A stretch of 33,649 bases of DNA from positions 247,420 through 281,068 of the forward strand of contig JAQTYG010000001.1 of NCBI GenBank assembly GCA_028688375.1. The letters run 5' to 3'. Numbering within the stretch: position 1 is the stretch's first letter; every line of letters starts with the position of its first letter. A program made the translations under genes and the position numbers. Source of the DNA: Patescibacteria group bacterium (lineage in GTDB: Bacteria; Patescibacteriota; Patescibacteriia; Magasanikbacterales; GWA2-37-8). Below are positions 1 through 7,126 of the stretch, in pieces. The notes under the pieces are model-generated. The model did not search any database. It was not told the origin of the DNA and saw only the letters and a program-made list of their open reading frames with translations.

Positions 1-2
1 AA

Positions 3-698
3 CGAGTGCTCGGCGCGGCCCAAGGCAAAATAGTGACCTACGGCGTCGGCAATTCCGATTACCAATACAGCGACGTGTCTTTGAACAAAAATGGTATTCA
101 ATTAAAAATTTCCCACGCCGGCAATAAATACGTAATCAATTCGCCGATGCTCGGCGCTTACATGGCAGAAAATATCTGCGGAGCGTTCGCCCTGGCATAC
201 GAAATTGGTATCCCGGTGGAAAAAATCGTTAAAGCACTTGGCGAATTTGGCGGAATAAAACGCCGTTTGGAGAAACGCGGGCTGACAAAAAAAGGCGCAA
301 CGGTTTATGATGACATCGCCCACTCGCCAGTTAAAGCCAAATCCGTGCTGGCCACTTTGCGTGAAATTTATACCGGAAAAATTATCGCGGTTTTTGAACC
401 CAATACCGGCAACCGCCAGCTGTCCGCTGTCTCCAGCTATGATAATTGTTTCGTCGCGGCCGATGAGGTGATTATCCCCCGCCTGACTAAAATAAAAATT
501 GACGACCACACAAAAGACGCCGTCATGGATGGCGTGGCGCTGGCCAAAGTAATCGCTAAAACTCATACCCGAACTAACCTGATTGCCGACGACGAAAAAT
601 TGGTGACCTATTTAAAAACCGCGGCCGGCCCGGATGACGCTATCGTCTTCTTGGGCAGCCACGGTTTTAGGAGTATGATAGAAAAGCTGGCGGAGTGA
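3..698 (+). CDS. Mur ligase family protein (Mpl/MurC-like), C-terminal part
   Basis: The frame is open from the window edge, so the gene is cut at its 5' end and about 230 residues remain. They match the end of the central domain and the C-terminal domain of MurC/Mpl-type ligases, which join an amino acid or peptide to UDP-N-acetylmuramate with ATP in peptidoglycan synthesis or recycling. Visible signatures are GGIKRRLEKRG followed by VYDDIAHSPVKAK, equivalent to the family's RR-x-E...DD-x-AHHP segment, and then IIAVFEPNTGNR. The second His of AHHP is Ser here. FEP-N/R-T resembles Mpl more than MurC, but the ATP-binding domain lies outside the window, so MurC, Mpl or another Mur-like ligase cannot be separated. 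It ends one base before the stop of the convergent zinc-ribbon gene. Codon use is the mixed backbone type. Confidence 0.8.
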   Translation, partial: RVLGAAQGKIVTYGVGNSDYQYSDVSLNKNGIQLKISHAGNKYVINSPMLGAYMAENICGAFALAYEIGIPVEKIVKALGEFGGIKRRLEKRGLTKKGATVYDDIAHSPVKAKSVLATLREIYTGKIIAVFEPNTGNRQLSAVSSYDNCFVAADEVIIPRLTKIKIDDHTKDAVMDGVALAKVIAKTHTRTNLIADDEKLVTYLKTAAGPDDAIVFLGSHGFRSMIEKLAE

Positions 699-860
699 TT
701 ACTTTCCTTCGTCCACCACTTCGGCCGTGAGTTCCTCGCCAGCTTCCTTGGTTTCCAGAGTAATCCCGCAATGATTGCATTCCACGATACTGCCGTCGGC
801 AATCTCCGGATAATTGGATAAATCAACATCATTTTTACATTCAGGGCAAACTAGACGCAT
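699..860 (-). CDS. Small zinc-ribbon protein, LysW-like (53 aa)
   Basis: The product begins MRLVCPECKNDVDL and has two CxxC pairs, CPEC near residue 5 and CNHC near residue 28, which make one zinc ribbon. The tail is acidic and ends EVVDEGK. Length and layout (CPxC, about 20 residues with VDLS and GSIVEC, then CxxC and an acidic tail) resemble LysW, the amino-group carrier of the AAA lysine/arginine route. The usual C-terminal EDWGE that carries the substrate is absent, so a carrier role is doubtful and a generic zinc-ribbon role is as likely. The gene converges on the Mur ligase gene with no spacer. A well-formed promoter lies 33 bp upstream. No other lysine-route gene is visible. Confidence 0.75.
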   Translation of the reverse strand: MRLVCPECKNDVDLSNYPEIADGSIVECNHCGITLETKEAGEELTAEVVDEGK

Positions 861-892
861 AGATATTTTGATTAGTTTTTCTAAACGAGGCC

Positions 893-921
893 ATTATACC
901 GCATACTCATCAATTTGGCAA
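893..921 (-). promoter_or_regulatory. Sigma70-type promoter of the LysW-like gene
   Basis: On the minus strand the sequence reads TTGCCA, 17 nt, TATAAT. Transcription should start near 886, giving a leader of about 25 nt before the ATG at 860. Confidence 0.65.
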
Positions 922-929
922 GACCCGAC

Positions 930-1024
930 AGTTATCAGTTTAATAGTTTATTGGTTTATCAGTTAGGAAATCCGGTAAGGAAATATTTGACTAATAAACT
1001 AATAATCTAATCACCAATAAACCG
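930..1024. repeat. AT-rich spacer of TTTATT/AATAAA words
   Basis: The left half repeats tagtttattggtttatcag-like words and the right half their near-complements (actaataaact, caataaacc), so the stretch can fold back on itself. A weak TTGACT is present near 990 but has no convincing -10 at 17 nt. This is the only sequence between the LysW-like promoter and the PLP-enzyme gene. Confidence 0.35.
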
Positions 1025-1029
1025 GTTCT

Positions 1030-1908
1030 ATGATTACACCCCAAAACATCGCCACTCATTTAGCGGACGCGGTCGGGCTCAACACTCACCTCTATTTGAA
1101 ACGGGAAGATCTGCATCCCTCTGGTTCGCACAAAGGGCGCTCTATCCCGAGAATGATCACTGAATACGCCCGAGCCGGCCGGCGTGATTTTGTCATTTCC
1201 TCTTCTGGTAACGCGGCCCTGGCGGCGTTGTTGGCGGTGGAAGATTATAATTTAAAAAATAACGAAAAAATATCTTTGAAAATTTTTGTCGGACAAAAAA
1301 TATCAGCGGAAAAATTAAAATTGATTAGCGACCGGGCGGCCAACAATGAAAAGGTGACCATCGAACAAACCAACCACCCAAAACAGCAGGCCTTTTTGGC
1401 GGAAAAAAACGGCGCGGCAAAAAACTTGCGTCAATCCACTGATGACAGCGCCTTGGCCGGCTACGAAGAGCTGGCCACCGAATTGGCAAAAATAAAATAT
1501 CTGGCGGCGGTATTTGTGCCCACCTCCAGCGGGACCACGGCACAAGGCTTGCATCTGGGTTTCAAGAAACTCGGCCTCAACCCGCAAATTCATATCGTGC
1601 AAACCGAATCTTGCCATCCGCTGGTGGACGCGGACACACCGACGCTAGAAATACCGTCGTTGGCTACGGCGATTGTGGATAAAGTGGCTCATCGAAAAAA
1701 TGCCGTTTTGGAAACGTTGAGAGCCAGCAACGGTATCGGCTGGATCGCCACGGATGAAGATATCAGGGAAGTTTTAAAGCTAATCAAAAAAACCGAAAAT
1801 ATAAATGTCTCCCCCAACAGCGCGCTGTCCGTGGTCGGGCTAAAAAAAGCCATCCGCCAAGGATGGAAATTCAACGGGCCGGTGGCATGTTTAATTACCG
1901 GGCTCTAA
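1030..1908 (+). CDS. PLP-dependent enzyme, threonine synthase-like (fold type II)
   Basis: This 292-residue protein belongs to the tryptophan-synthase-beta/threonine-synthase superfamily. The segment LKREDLHPSGSHKGR (about residues 23-37) holds the lysine expected to bind PLP, in the place of the family's NPTGSFKDR. SSSGNAALA (about 58-66) is the substrate-binding SxGN loop. PTSSGTTAQG (about 165-174) is the phosphate-binding Ser/Gly/Thr loop. The C-terminus ends ACLITGL, as threonine synthases end in a short T/S-G segment. It is shorter than typical threonine synthases (350-480 aa) because it lacks the N-terminal extension. Threonine dehydratase, cysteate synthase or diaminopropionate lyase relatives share these motifs, so substrate is not assigned. 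The ATG at 1030 fits the motif spacing. No clear Shine-Dalgarno sequence precedes it. Confidence 0.85.
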   Translation: MITPQNIATHLADAVGLNTHLYLKREDLHPSGSHKGRSIPRMITEYARAGRRDFVISSSGNAALAALLAVEDYNLKNNEKISLKIFVGQKISAEKLKLISDRAANNEKVTIEQTNHPKQQAFLAEKNGAAKNLRQSTDDSALAGYEELATELAKIKYLAAVFVPTSSGTTAQGLHLGFKKLGLNPQIHIVQTESCHPLVDADTPTLEIPSLATAIVDKVAHRKNAVLETLRASNGIGWIATDEDIREVLKLIKKTENINVSPNSALSVVGLKKAIRQGWKFNGPVACLITGL

Positions 1909-1916
1909 GTAATGGC

Positions 1917-2044
1917 CCAACATTTGTCAGATGCACGTTTCAGACACGGGTCGGCTCGCCTGCGGTCTCGCCGCCCTTACGCTCGGCTCAACTATGACGT
2001 TTCGCCTCCGCGATAGTCCTCAACATGCATCTGACAAATGTTGG
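1917..2044. repeat. Inverted repeat, 19-bp perfect arms around 90 bp
   Basis: The arm ccaacatttgtcagatgca (1917-1935) is perfectly complementary to 2026-2044. The enclosed 90 bp are GC-richer than the flanks and contain ggctcgcc and gctcggctc words but no convincing ORF. The element lies between the convergent ends of the PLP-enzyme gene and the GHL15 gene, where a terminator would be expected. No T-run follows either arm, so it is better described as a palindromic element or structured RNA than as a simple terminator. Confidence 0.7.
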
Positions 2045-2078
2045 AATGTCGGAACGAAGGACCAAAAATAAAAAGTCT

Positions 2079-4124
2079 TCACAGGTTTGTCACCGCGATA
2101 TCCAGCAGGCGGTCGAAATTAATATCAATCGCGCCCACCATCGCGCCGGCGGTGCCGAACAGGCCGCCGGTTTTAAATTCGGAAATCTTTTTTCCGTCGG
2201 CGTTAAAAACCCTGATCGGCAGGCCTTTCCCGTTCACCGGGCCAACGATTATTTCATCTTTACCGTCGCCGTTAACATCGCCGGCCGACACGTAAATTCC
2301 GCCTTTGAAAGTTTTATCGTAAGGATAAAAACGCTTGGTTAAAAGACTGACGCGATTATCATAAATCAACACTTCGGCTTTTTTCCCGAGTCCGACGCCG
2401 ACAATCGCCTGGCCGGGCTGATCCGAACCGTTGAAATGAGCGATGGCCACCGACAAACCGCCTTTGTAGGCTTTCGGGTCAAAAGGAAAATACCCCGGTT
2501 GCATCACCGCGCCAAAATAATTATACATAATAATTTGCCCGCCCCGGCTCGGCGCGACTAGAATCTGGCTCTCCCGCTGGTCGGGAAACAACCGGCCGAC
2601 GGCAATCCGCATATCACCGGAAAAATTCCCGCCAAACGGAAAATCATTAAACCAGCGATCGCCGTTGCTGTTATATATTTCCAGTTTAGCGCCGGAAGCA
2701 ACGATTTGTTCTTCAGCGCCATTGGCGTCAACATCACCAAGAAAAATACGCGCTCCGCCCGGGTAGCGTTCATCGTAAGCGAAAAATCCGTTGCGCACGC
2801 GCTGGCCCAAATAGTCGACGAAGCTGACAAACGCGCCGTTGACGAACACCAGATTTTTTATAATCTGATAAGTTTTTAGCATCACCAGGCCGTCTTTAGC
2901 ATCCAATTTAATTTTATCCACGATGCCGCCGTTGTTCACCGCCGGATCTTGATTGCCGATTATTTTTTCAAACTCTCCGCCCAAATCCACTTGCTTGCTT
3001 TCGGCCGTGGAATTAACCACCGCTAAACCGTTGGCATATTCCCGGCGCCAGACATCTTTCACATAACTGCCACTGCCAGACAAGGCGGAGGCGGGACCAA
3101 GCGGGGCGCCGAGATTGACATCGTACTCATCAAACCACCAGCGCTCAGCGTGGCTGTTGGAGCCGGCATCATAGCCGTAGTAGCCATTTTCCATCAAGGC
3201 GCTGGTTAAGCCAAAGCGCATTTTTTTATAATCGTTGGCCGCATTTTTTTCCTGCGAAGTGTTGCCCACGATGGCTGTGCTCGGCTGTTGGCCGGTGTTG
3301 GCCGACAATTTGTACAAGCGCATCTTTTCTTCCCAAGAAATATACGGATTGGTGGTGTAATTTTCAAAATAGATTCCATTCAAATCGCCATAATACCCCC
3401 GGTCGCCGTTACCAACGATGTAAATCGGCCGGCTGGCTTTAGTCCGGGTCAAACGAAATAATTTACTCATACCGGCGTACCAGGCGGCGTCCAGTTCTTG
3501 CTTATTGTCATTGCGGCCATCATGATTGGCGTCAATTTGCCCGCCGTTCACCCAGGAAACATCGGCCCAAGAATTGTCATAGAAAACCCCATCCCACAAA
3601 CCGGAGGAAAGCAATTCATTGGCGACGAAATCGGAAAGATAATCGGTCCAGCGGCGGCCGGCGGACGGATAATCAGTGACATTGAGCATCCAATTACTGC
3701 CCCAAAAAATTACGTGGTCCCCCGAGCTGTCGCGCAGCCACATATCATCGGTAATGCCGCGCAGTTGTTTTTTGAATAAGCCGTCGGAGCTGGAGTCCCA
3801 TTGAGAATGCATCACCGTGGGAAATTCTTCCGAGGCGATATAAACGAGGATAATAATATCCGGATGAAGCTGGCGAATATAGCGAATTTGCGCCGCGCTA
3901 TTTTGCTGGGCCAACATATGCAAAACCAGCACATCCCACTTGGCCAGCTCGGTGGCATCGCTATGGCTAATCGGTGAAAAAAGATAAAAATTCGCCAACC
4001 GCGGATAAACGCGCGTCGTGGCGTCGGCGGCATCGGCGCGCGCGGGCGTAAAAAACAAAAAAGCCAGCGCCAGCGCCAATAGCGTTAAGACCAGCTTCGG
4101 TTGCCGCAAGACCGCCGTGAACAT
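2079..4124 (-). CDS. Secreted GHL15-like TIM-barrel protein with FG-GAP propeller
   Basis: A Sec signal peptide is clear: basic start, then LVLTLLALALAFLFF and an ADA-type cleavage site near residue 33. Residues about 40-370 resemble the putative glycoside hydrolase family GHL15, with YPRLANFYLF at the first strand, DIIILVYIASEEF, WDGVFYDN and GIYFENYT at barrel-strand ends where acidic catalytic residues are expected. Residues about 440-681 hold several FG-GAP/VCBS-type repeats, for example GDVNGDGKDEIIVGP and GDVDANGAEEQIVA, whose Asp-rich loops normally bind calcium in a beta-propeller. The gene is last in the leftward operon, 5 bp after the glycosyltransferase stop codon, so a role in trimming or anchoring the surface polysaccharide made by its neighbours is a reasonable inference. 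The substrate is unknown. There is no obvious Shine-Dalgarno site. Confidence 0.75.
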   Translation of the reverse strand: MFTAVLRQPKLVLTLLALALAFLFFTPARADAADATTRVYPRLANFYLFSPISHSDATELAKWDVLVLHMLAQQNSAAQIRYIRQLHPDIIILVYIASEEFPTVMHSQWDSSSDGLFKKQLRGITDDMWLRDSSGDHVIFWGSNWMLNVTDYPSAGRRWTDYLSDFVANELLSSGLWDGVFYDNSWADVSWVNGGQIDANHDGRNDNKQELDAAWYAGMSKLFRLTRTKASRPIYIVGNGDRGYYGDLNGIYFENYTTNPYISWEEKMRLYKLSANTGQQPSTAIVGNTSQEKNAANDYKKMRFGLTSALMENGYYGYDAGSNSHAERWWFDEYDVNLGAPLGPASALSGSGSYVKDVWRREYANGLAVVNSTAESKQVDLGGEFEKIIGNQDPAVNNGGIVDKIKLDAKDGLVMLKTYQIIKNLVFVNGAFVSFVDYLGQRVRNGFFAYDERYPGGARIFLGDVDANGAEEQIVASGAKLEIYNSNGDRWFNDFPFGGNFSGDMRIAVGRLFPDQRESQILVAPSRGGQIIMYNYFGAVMQPGYFPFDPKAYKGGLSVAIAHFNGSDQPGQAIVGVGLGKKAEVLIYDNRVSLLTKRFYPYDKTFKGGIYVSAGDVNGDGKDEIIVGPVNGKGLPIRVFNADGKKISEFKTGGLFGTAGAMVGAIDINFDRLLDIAVTNL

Positions 4125-4129
4125 AGCGG

Positions 4130-5350
4130 TTAATTTATGAGAGATCTTAAACCGGTAAAAACTTCTTTAATCGTGGCGTAATATTTATCCGGCAAATGAT
4201 GGGAAGACATGTAATCAATCGCCCGTTCGCGATAAAACGGTTTTTTGATTTCTGCCAACGCGTCTTTCAAATTATTTTTCGGCCAATCAAATAAAACACC
4301 GGCGCCGGAATCTTTGATTAATTCCGCCGGCGCGCCCTGATGGCTGACAATTACCGGGATGCCTTTGGCGAACGACTCAATCACCGTTAAACCGAAGGTT
4401 TCCCAGCCGGTACTCGGTACAATCACCGCCGTGGTGGATTTGATATTGTCATAAACCGTACTGCGGTCGGTTTGTCCGCGCAAAAGAATATTCGCTTCCG
4501 GATTGGCCTTAACCTTGGCGATTAATTTTTGTTCCAACGGCCCGCTGCCGTAAACATTCAACCGGGCCTGGATTTTTTCTTTAATCCAATAATCGGTCAG
4601 TTCATCAATGCCTTTTTCCGGCGAAAGACGGCCGATGAAAGAAAAATTATCTTGTGCCGGAAGCGCCGGCGGAATCGTGGCACGCTCAATCGCCGGCGAA
4701 AGAAAATGCGGGAGAACCACAATTTTTTCTTTGGGCCAGCCCCAATATAAAAATTTATCGCGGACAAAATCACTCGGCGCGATTAATAAATCGATATAAT
4801 TTTCGTAATATTTTTTGGCGTGATGGATGTAGGCCTCCAGCGCGCCTAAGACGCTCTGCGGACACGACCGATGCAAACAGCGATGGTTGACGGCCTGCCA
4901 ATAATGTCCGCCCCGGCAACGTTCGCAGGTTTGGCCGGCGGTGAACAAAGAATAATTCGGACAAAGCGCTTTCCAGTCATGGACGGTCATCACCATCGGT
5001 ATTTTAGCTTTTTTCAGCGCCACCAAAATGGATGGCGAAAGATGATGGTAAAAAAGATGCAAATGAGCCACGTCCGGTTTTTCCAAGCCAATCAATTTAC
5101 TGATTTTCCGCTTGGCTTCCAGCGAATAAATCACTTTAAACGGACGCAAGAAAGTATGCCAATTAAATTTACCGAATTCGGAATTGGAGACAAAATATTT
5201 TTGGTAAGGCGACCCCTCGTTGCGCTCATCGAACATGGCGAAATTTACCACCGTATCCCCTTTTTGCGCCAACAAAGCGCAGAGGTCAAAAAAATGATGC
5301 TCAGCGCCGCCACGACGATAGAAAAATTTATTGATTTCAAGTATTTTCAT
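4130..5350 (-). CDS. Glycosyltransferase, GT4 family (GT-B fold)
   Basis: The 406-residue protein starts MKILEINKFFYRRGGAEHH, the usual GT4 first strand and glycine loop for binding the acceptor. A longer frame begins at a TTG 15 bp upstream, but the ATG at 5350 gives the family-typical start. The C-terminal nucleotide-sugar domain has FIGRLSPEKGIDEL (about residues 225-240) and ETFGLTVIESFAKG (about 320-333), which contains the EX7E donor-phosphate motif. A Cys-rich insertion near 150-175 (CERCRGG...CLHRSCPQ) is a common feature of this GT4 subgroup. The start codon overlaps the end of the O-antigen-ligase-like gene by 14 bp, implying translational coupling. It should transfer a hexose in the cytoplasm during cell-surface polysaccharide assembly; the sugar cannot be named. 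Confidence 0.9.
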   Translation of the reverse strand: MKILEINKFFYRRGGAEHHFFDLCALLAQKGDTVVNFAMFDERNEGSPYQKYFVSNSEFGKFNWHTFLRPFKVIYSLEAKRKISKLIGLEKPDVAHLHLFYHHLSPSILVALKKAKIPMVMTVHDWKALCPNYSLFTAGQTCERCRGGHYWQAVNHRCLHRSCPQSVLGALEAYIHHAKKYYENYIDLLIAPSDFVRDKFLYWGWPKEKIVVLPHFLSPAIERATIPPALPAQDNFSFIGRLSPEKGIDELTDYWIKEKIQARLNVYGSGPLEQKLIAKVKANPEANILLRGQTDRSTVYDNIKSTTAVIVPSTGWETFGLTVIESFAKGIPVIVSHQGAPAELIKDSGAGVLFDWPKNNLKDALAEIKKPFYRERAIDYMSSHHLPDKYYATIKEVFTGLRSLIN

Positions 5351-6965
5351 AAAAATTCCATACAAAACGCAGGGCGGCTAAAGCCAACCACCACCAAATA
5401 ACAAATAAATTAATATCCCAATAAATAGAAATGCTGAACCCGGCCATTAAAATTAGCGCCGCGCTCCACCAGGTAAAAGACAAACGGGAAATAAACAAAT
5501 TTTCTCCGCGCAAATGTTTCCGGCCGGAGAAAAATCCGGATAACAAATACAAGAACCAAACCACGATAGCCAGCGCGCCGAATACGCCGAGCTGAAACAA
5601 AATCGCCAAATAATCGTTGTGTATTTCGCGCATCGCCACTTTGAAAGGCCAGCCATTGTCGGTGCCGGTAATCACATAACCGAGACCGGTGCCGAAAAAC
5701 GGATGAACAATAAACGCCGTATAGCCTGCCTCCCAAGTGGCTAGTCGCCAACGGAAACTGGAATCTTGCCGACTGGTGACGTAGCCGACATCGGTGCGTT
5801 GTCCCAACACCGTAGCCGTATCCACAAAAGTTTGGCCGGGCCGGGCGCCACCAAAACGTTGTGAAATAGAACTGCCAATTGATAAATAGCCGAGGAGCAA
5901 AACCACGGCCAAAGAACCGACCAGCAAAACCACGGCCAAATATTTTAAGCGCTGACGAATACCGGGTAAAAATATTAGCCAGAAAAAAGCCACGAAAATG
6001 GCGGCGATCCATAAATGCCTGACCAGCGATACCACCAAACCAACGCCGGACAAAGCGGCGAATAAAACTAACAGAATATTTTTGGCGGAGATGTGCCCCT
6101 CGCTTTTTCTTTGCCAGAGTAAAACGGCCATCAGCCAAAACAAGAATATTAACAAATAAAAAGCGTGGGTGCCGGCAATCAAACGCTCTCCAGCGGTGGA
6201 TAACGGTGTATATTCGCTCCACAACCCTCGGCCGTTTAGCAGGCCGTAAACTAAAAAGAAAAACAGGCCAATACCGCCGGCGGTGAACCAGTGCATTAGA
6301 TGTTTCCAATCATCTTCGGCGCGTAAAATCGCCACAAAAAGAAAATAAACTACCGCGTAAAGAAAATAATTTTTGTAAGTACCGAAAGCCAGCGCGAAAT
6401 CCAAACCACGACTATAGGCCAGCGCGAAACCGATGGTGCAAACCGCGCCGAAAATCAGAATAAACCAGTCCATTTTTTTAAAATACCATTTCCACCCGCC
6501 GAAAAACATTCGGCTAATGACGCTGATTAACAAAAAGAAAATGAGAAAATCCAAGGGATAAAATTTTATGATATGGCCCTGGATAGCCAACGGCGCCAAG
6601 GTGAATTGGCGCTCAAACCACATGGTACAAATAACCATGGTATAAAGCCCGACTGCCGGACGGACTAAAACACTAATAAAAGTTAGGGCCAGCGCAAAAA
6701 TATATATCACCAAATGTTGGCCATAGATTAAATTGGCCAATACGGCGATTGACATTGATGCCGTGGCCAAGATGCCCCAAAATAAGCTCTTCGAGCGTTC
6801 TGTTTTAAGAGAAAATAAATCCGACCCCGGGGCTCTGCCCCGGGGTATCTGGGCGGATTTTTTAGAAACGGAGTCGGCTCCGCCGACATATTTTTTTAAT
6901 TGCCCACTTACCTCGACGTCTGCGTCGAGGTATTCGTGGGCCACTAATAAATTGTGCATATACAT
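5337..6965 (-). CDS. O-antigen ligase/polymerase-like polytopic membrane protein
   Basis: The protein (542 aa from the first ATG) has about ten to twelve hydrophobic helices and a large loop at residues about 355-430, with RFGGARPGQT, SSFRWRLATWEAGYTAF and HPFFGTGLGYV. This is the layout of the Wzy/WaaL O-antigen ligase family (Wzy_C), in which the periplasmic loop carries conserved Arg and His and follows R-x-x-x-W. Such proteins polymerise or ligate lipid-linked glycans on the outer face of the membrane. The first 70 residues are odd: they are non-membrane, and their DNA holds three perfect palindromes. The probable promoter would start RNA near 6961, so the ATG at 6959 or a later start may be the real one; Met71 would cut into the first helix. 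It is the first gene of a three-gene leftward operon. Confidence 0.8.
   Translation of the reverse strand: MYMHNLLVAHEYLDADVEVSGQLKKYVGGADSVSKKSAQIPRGRAPGSDLFSLKTERSKSLFWGILATASMSIAVLANLIYGQHLVIYIFALALTFISVLVRPAVGLYTMVICTMWFERQFTLAPLAIQGHIIKFYPLDFLIFFLLISVISRMFFGGWKWYFKKMDWFILIFGAVCTIGFALAYSRGLDFALAFGTYKNYFLYAVVYFLFVAILRAEDDWKHLMHWFTAGGIGLFFFLVYGLLNGRGLWSEYTPLSTAGERLIAGTHAFYLLIFLFWLMAVLLWQRKSEGHISAKNILLVLFAALSGVGLVVSLVRHLWIAAIFVAFFWLIFLPGIRQRLKYLAVVLLVGSLAVVLLLGYLSIGSSISQRFGGARPGQTFVDTATVLGQRTDVGYVTSRQDSSFRWRLATWEAGYTAFIVHPFFGTGLGYVITGTDNGWPFKVAMREIHNDYLAILFQLGVFGALAIVVWFLYLLSGFFSGRKHLRGENLFISRLSFTWWSAALILMAGFSISIYWDINLFVIWWWLALAALRFVWNFYENT
6824..6930. repeat. Three short perfect palindromes at the head of the ligase gene
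   Basis: Hairpins are: 6824-6846, 10-bp arms accccggggc with loop tct; 6873-6887, gtcggc with loop tcc; and 6911-6930, cctcgacg with loop tctg. All lie within the first 50 codons of the annotated frame and keep it open. They either form a structured leader or are palindromic insertions within the coding sequence. Confidence 0.7.
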
Positions 6966-6967
6966 TA

Positions 6968-6996
6968 ATTATATAGCAAAAAGAGATAAAACACAA
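6968..6996 (-). promoter_or_regulatory. Probable promoter of the polysaccharide operon
   Basis: The minus strand reads TTGTGT, 17 nt, TATAAT. The predicted start near 6961 falls at the beginning of the ORF, which would make the mRNA leaderless from the ATG at 6959. The -35 match is weak and overlaps the neighbouring terminator's T-run. Confidence 0.45.
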
Positions 6997-7019
6997 AACC
7001 CGCCGAGCGGCGGGTTTTG
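6994..7019. terminator. Bidirectional intrinsic terminator
   Basis: The stem is aaaacccgcc / ggcgggtttt around a 4-nt loop (gagc), with A/T runs on both sides. It lies about 110 bp beyond the stop of the leftward Asp-repeat lipoprotein gene and should end that transcript. Confidence 0.85.
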
Positions 7020-7126
7020 CACATCAACTAAGATCATGGCAGAGAGAGTTGCAATAATCTTATGGCGATTGCCCCCGTACGATACAGGGGCGAAGGAAGG
7101 AACAAAAGAGCTAGGCAGGTTTGAGG

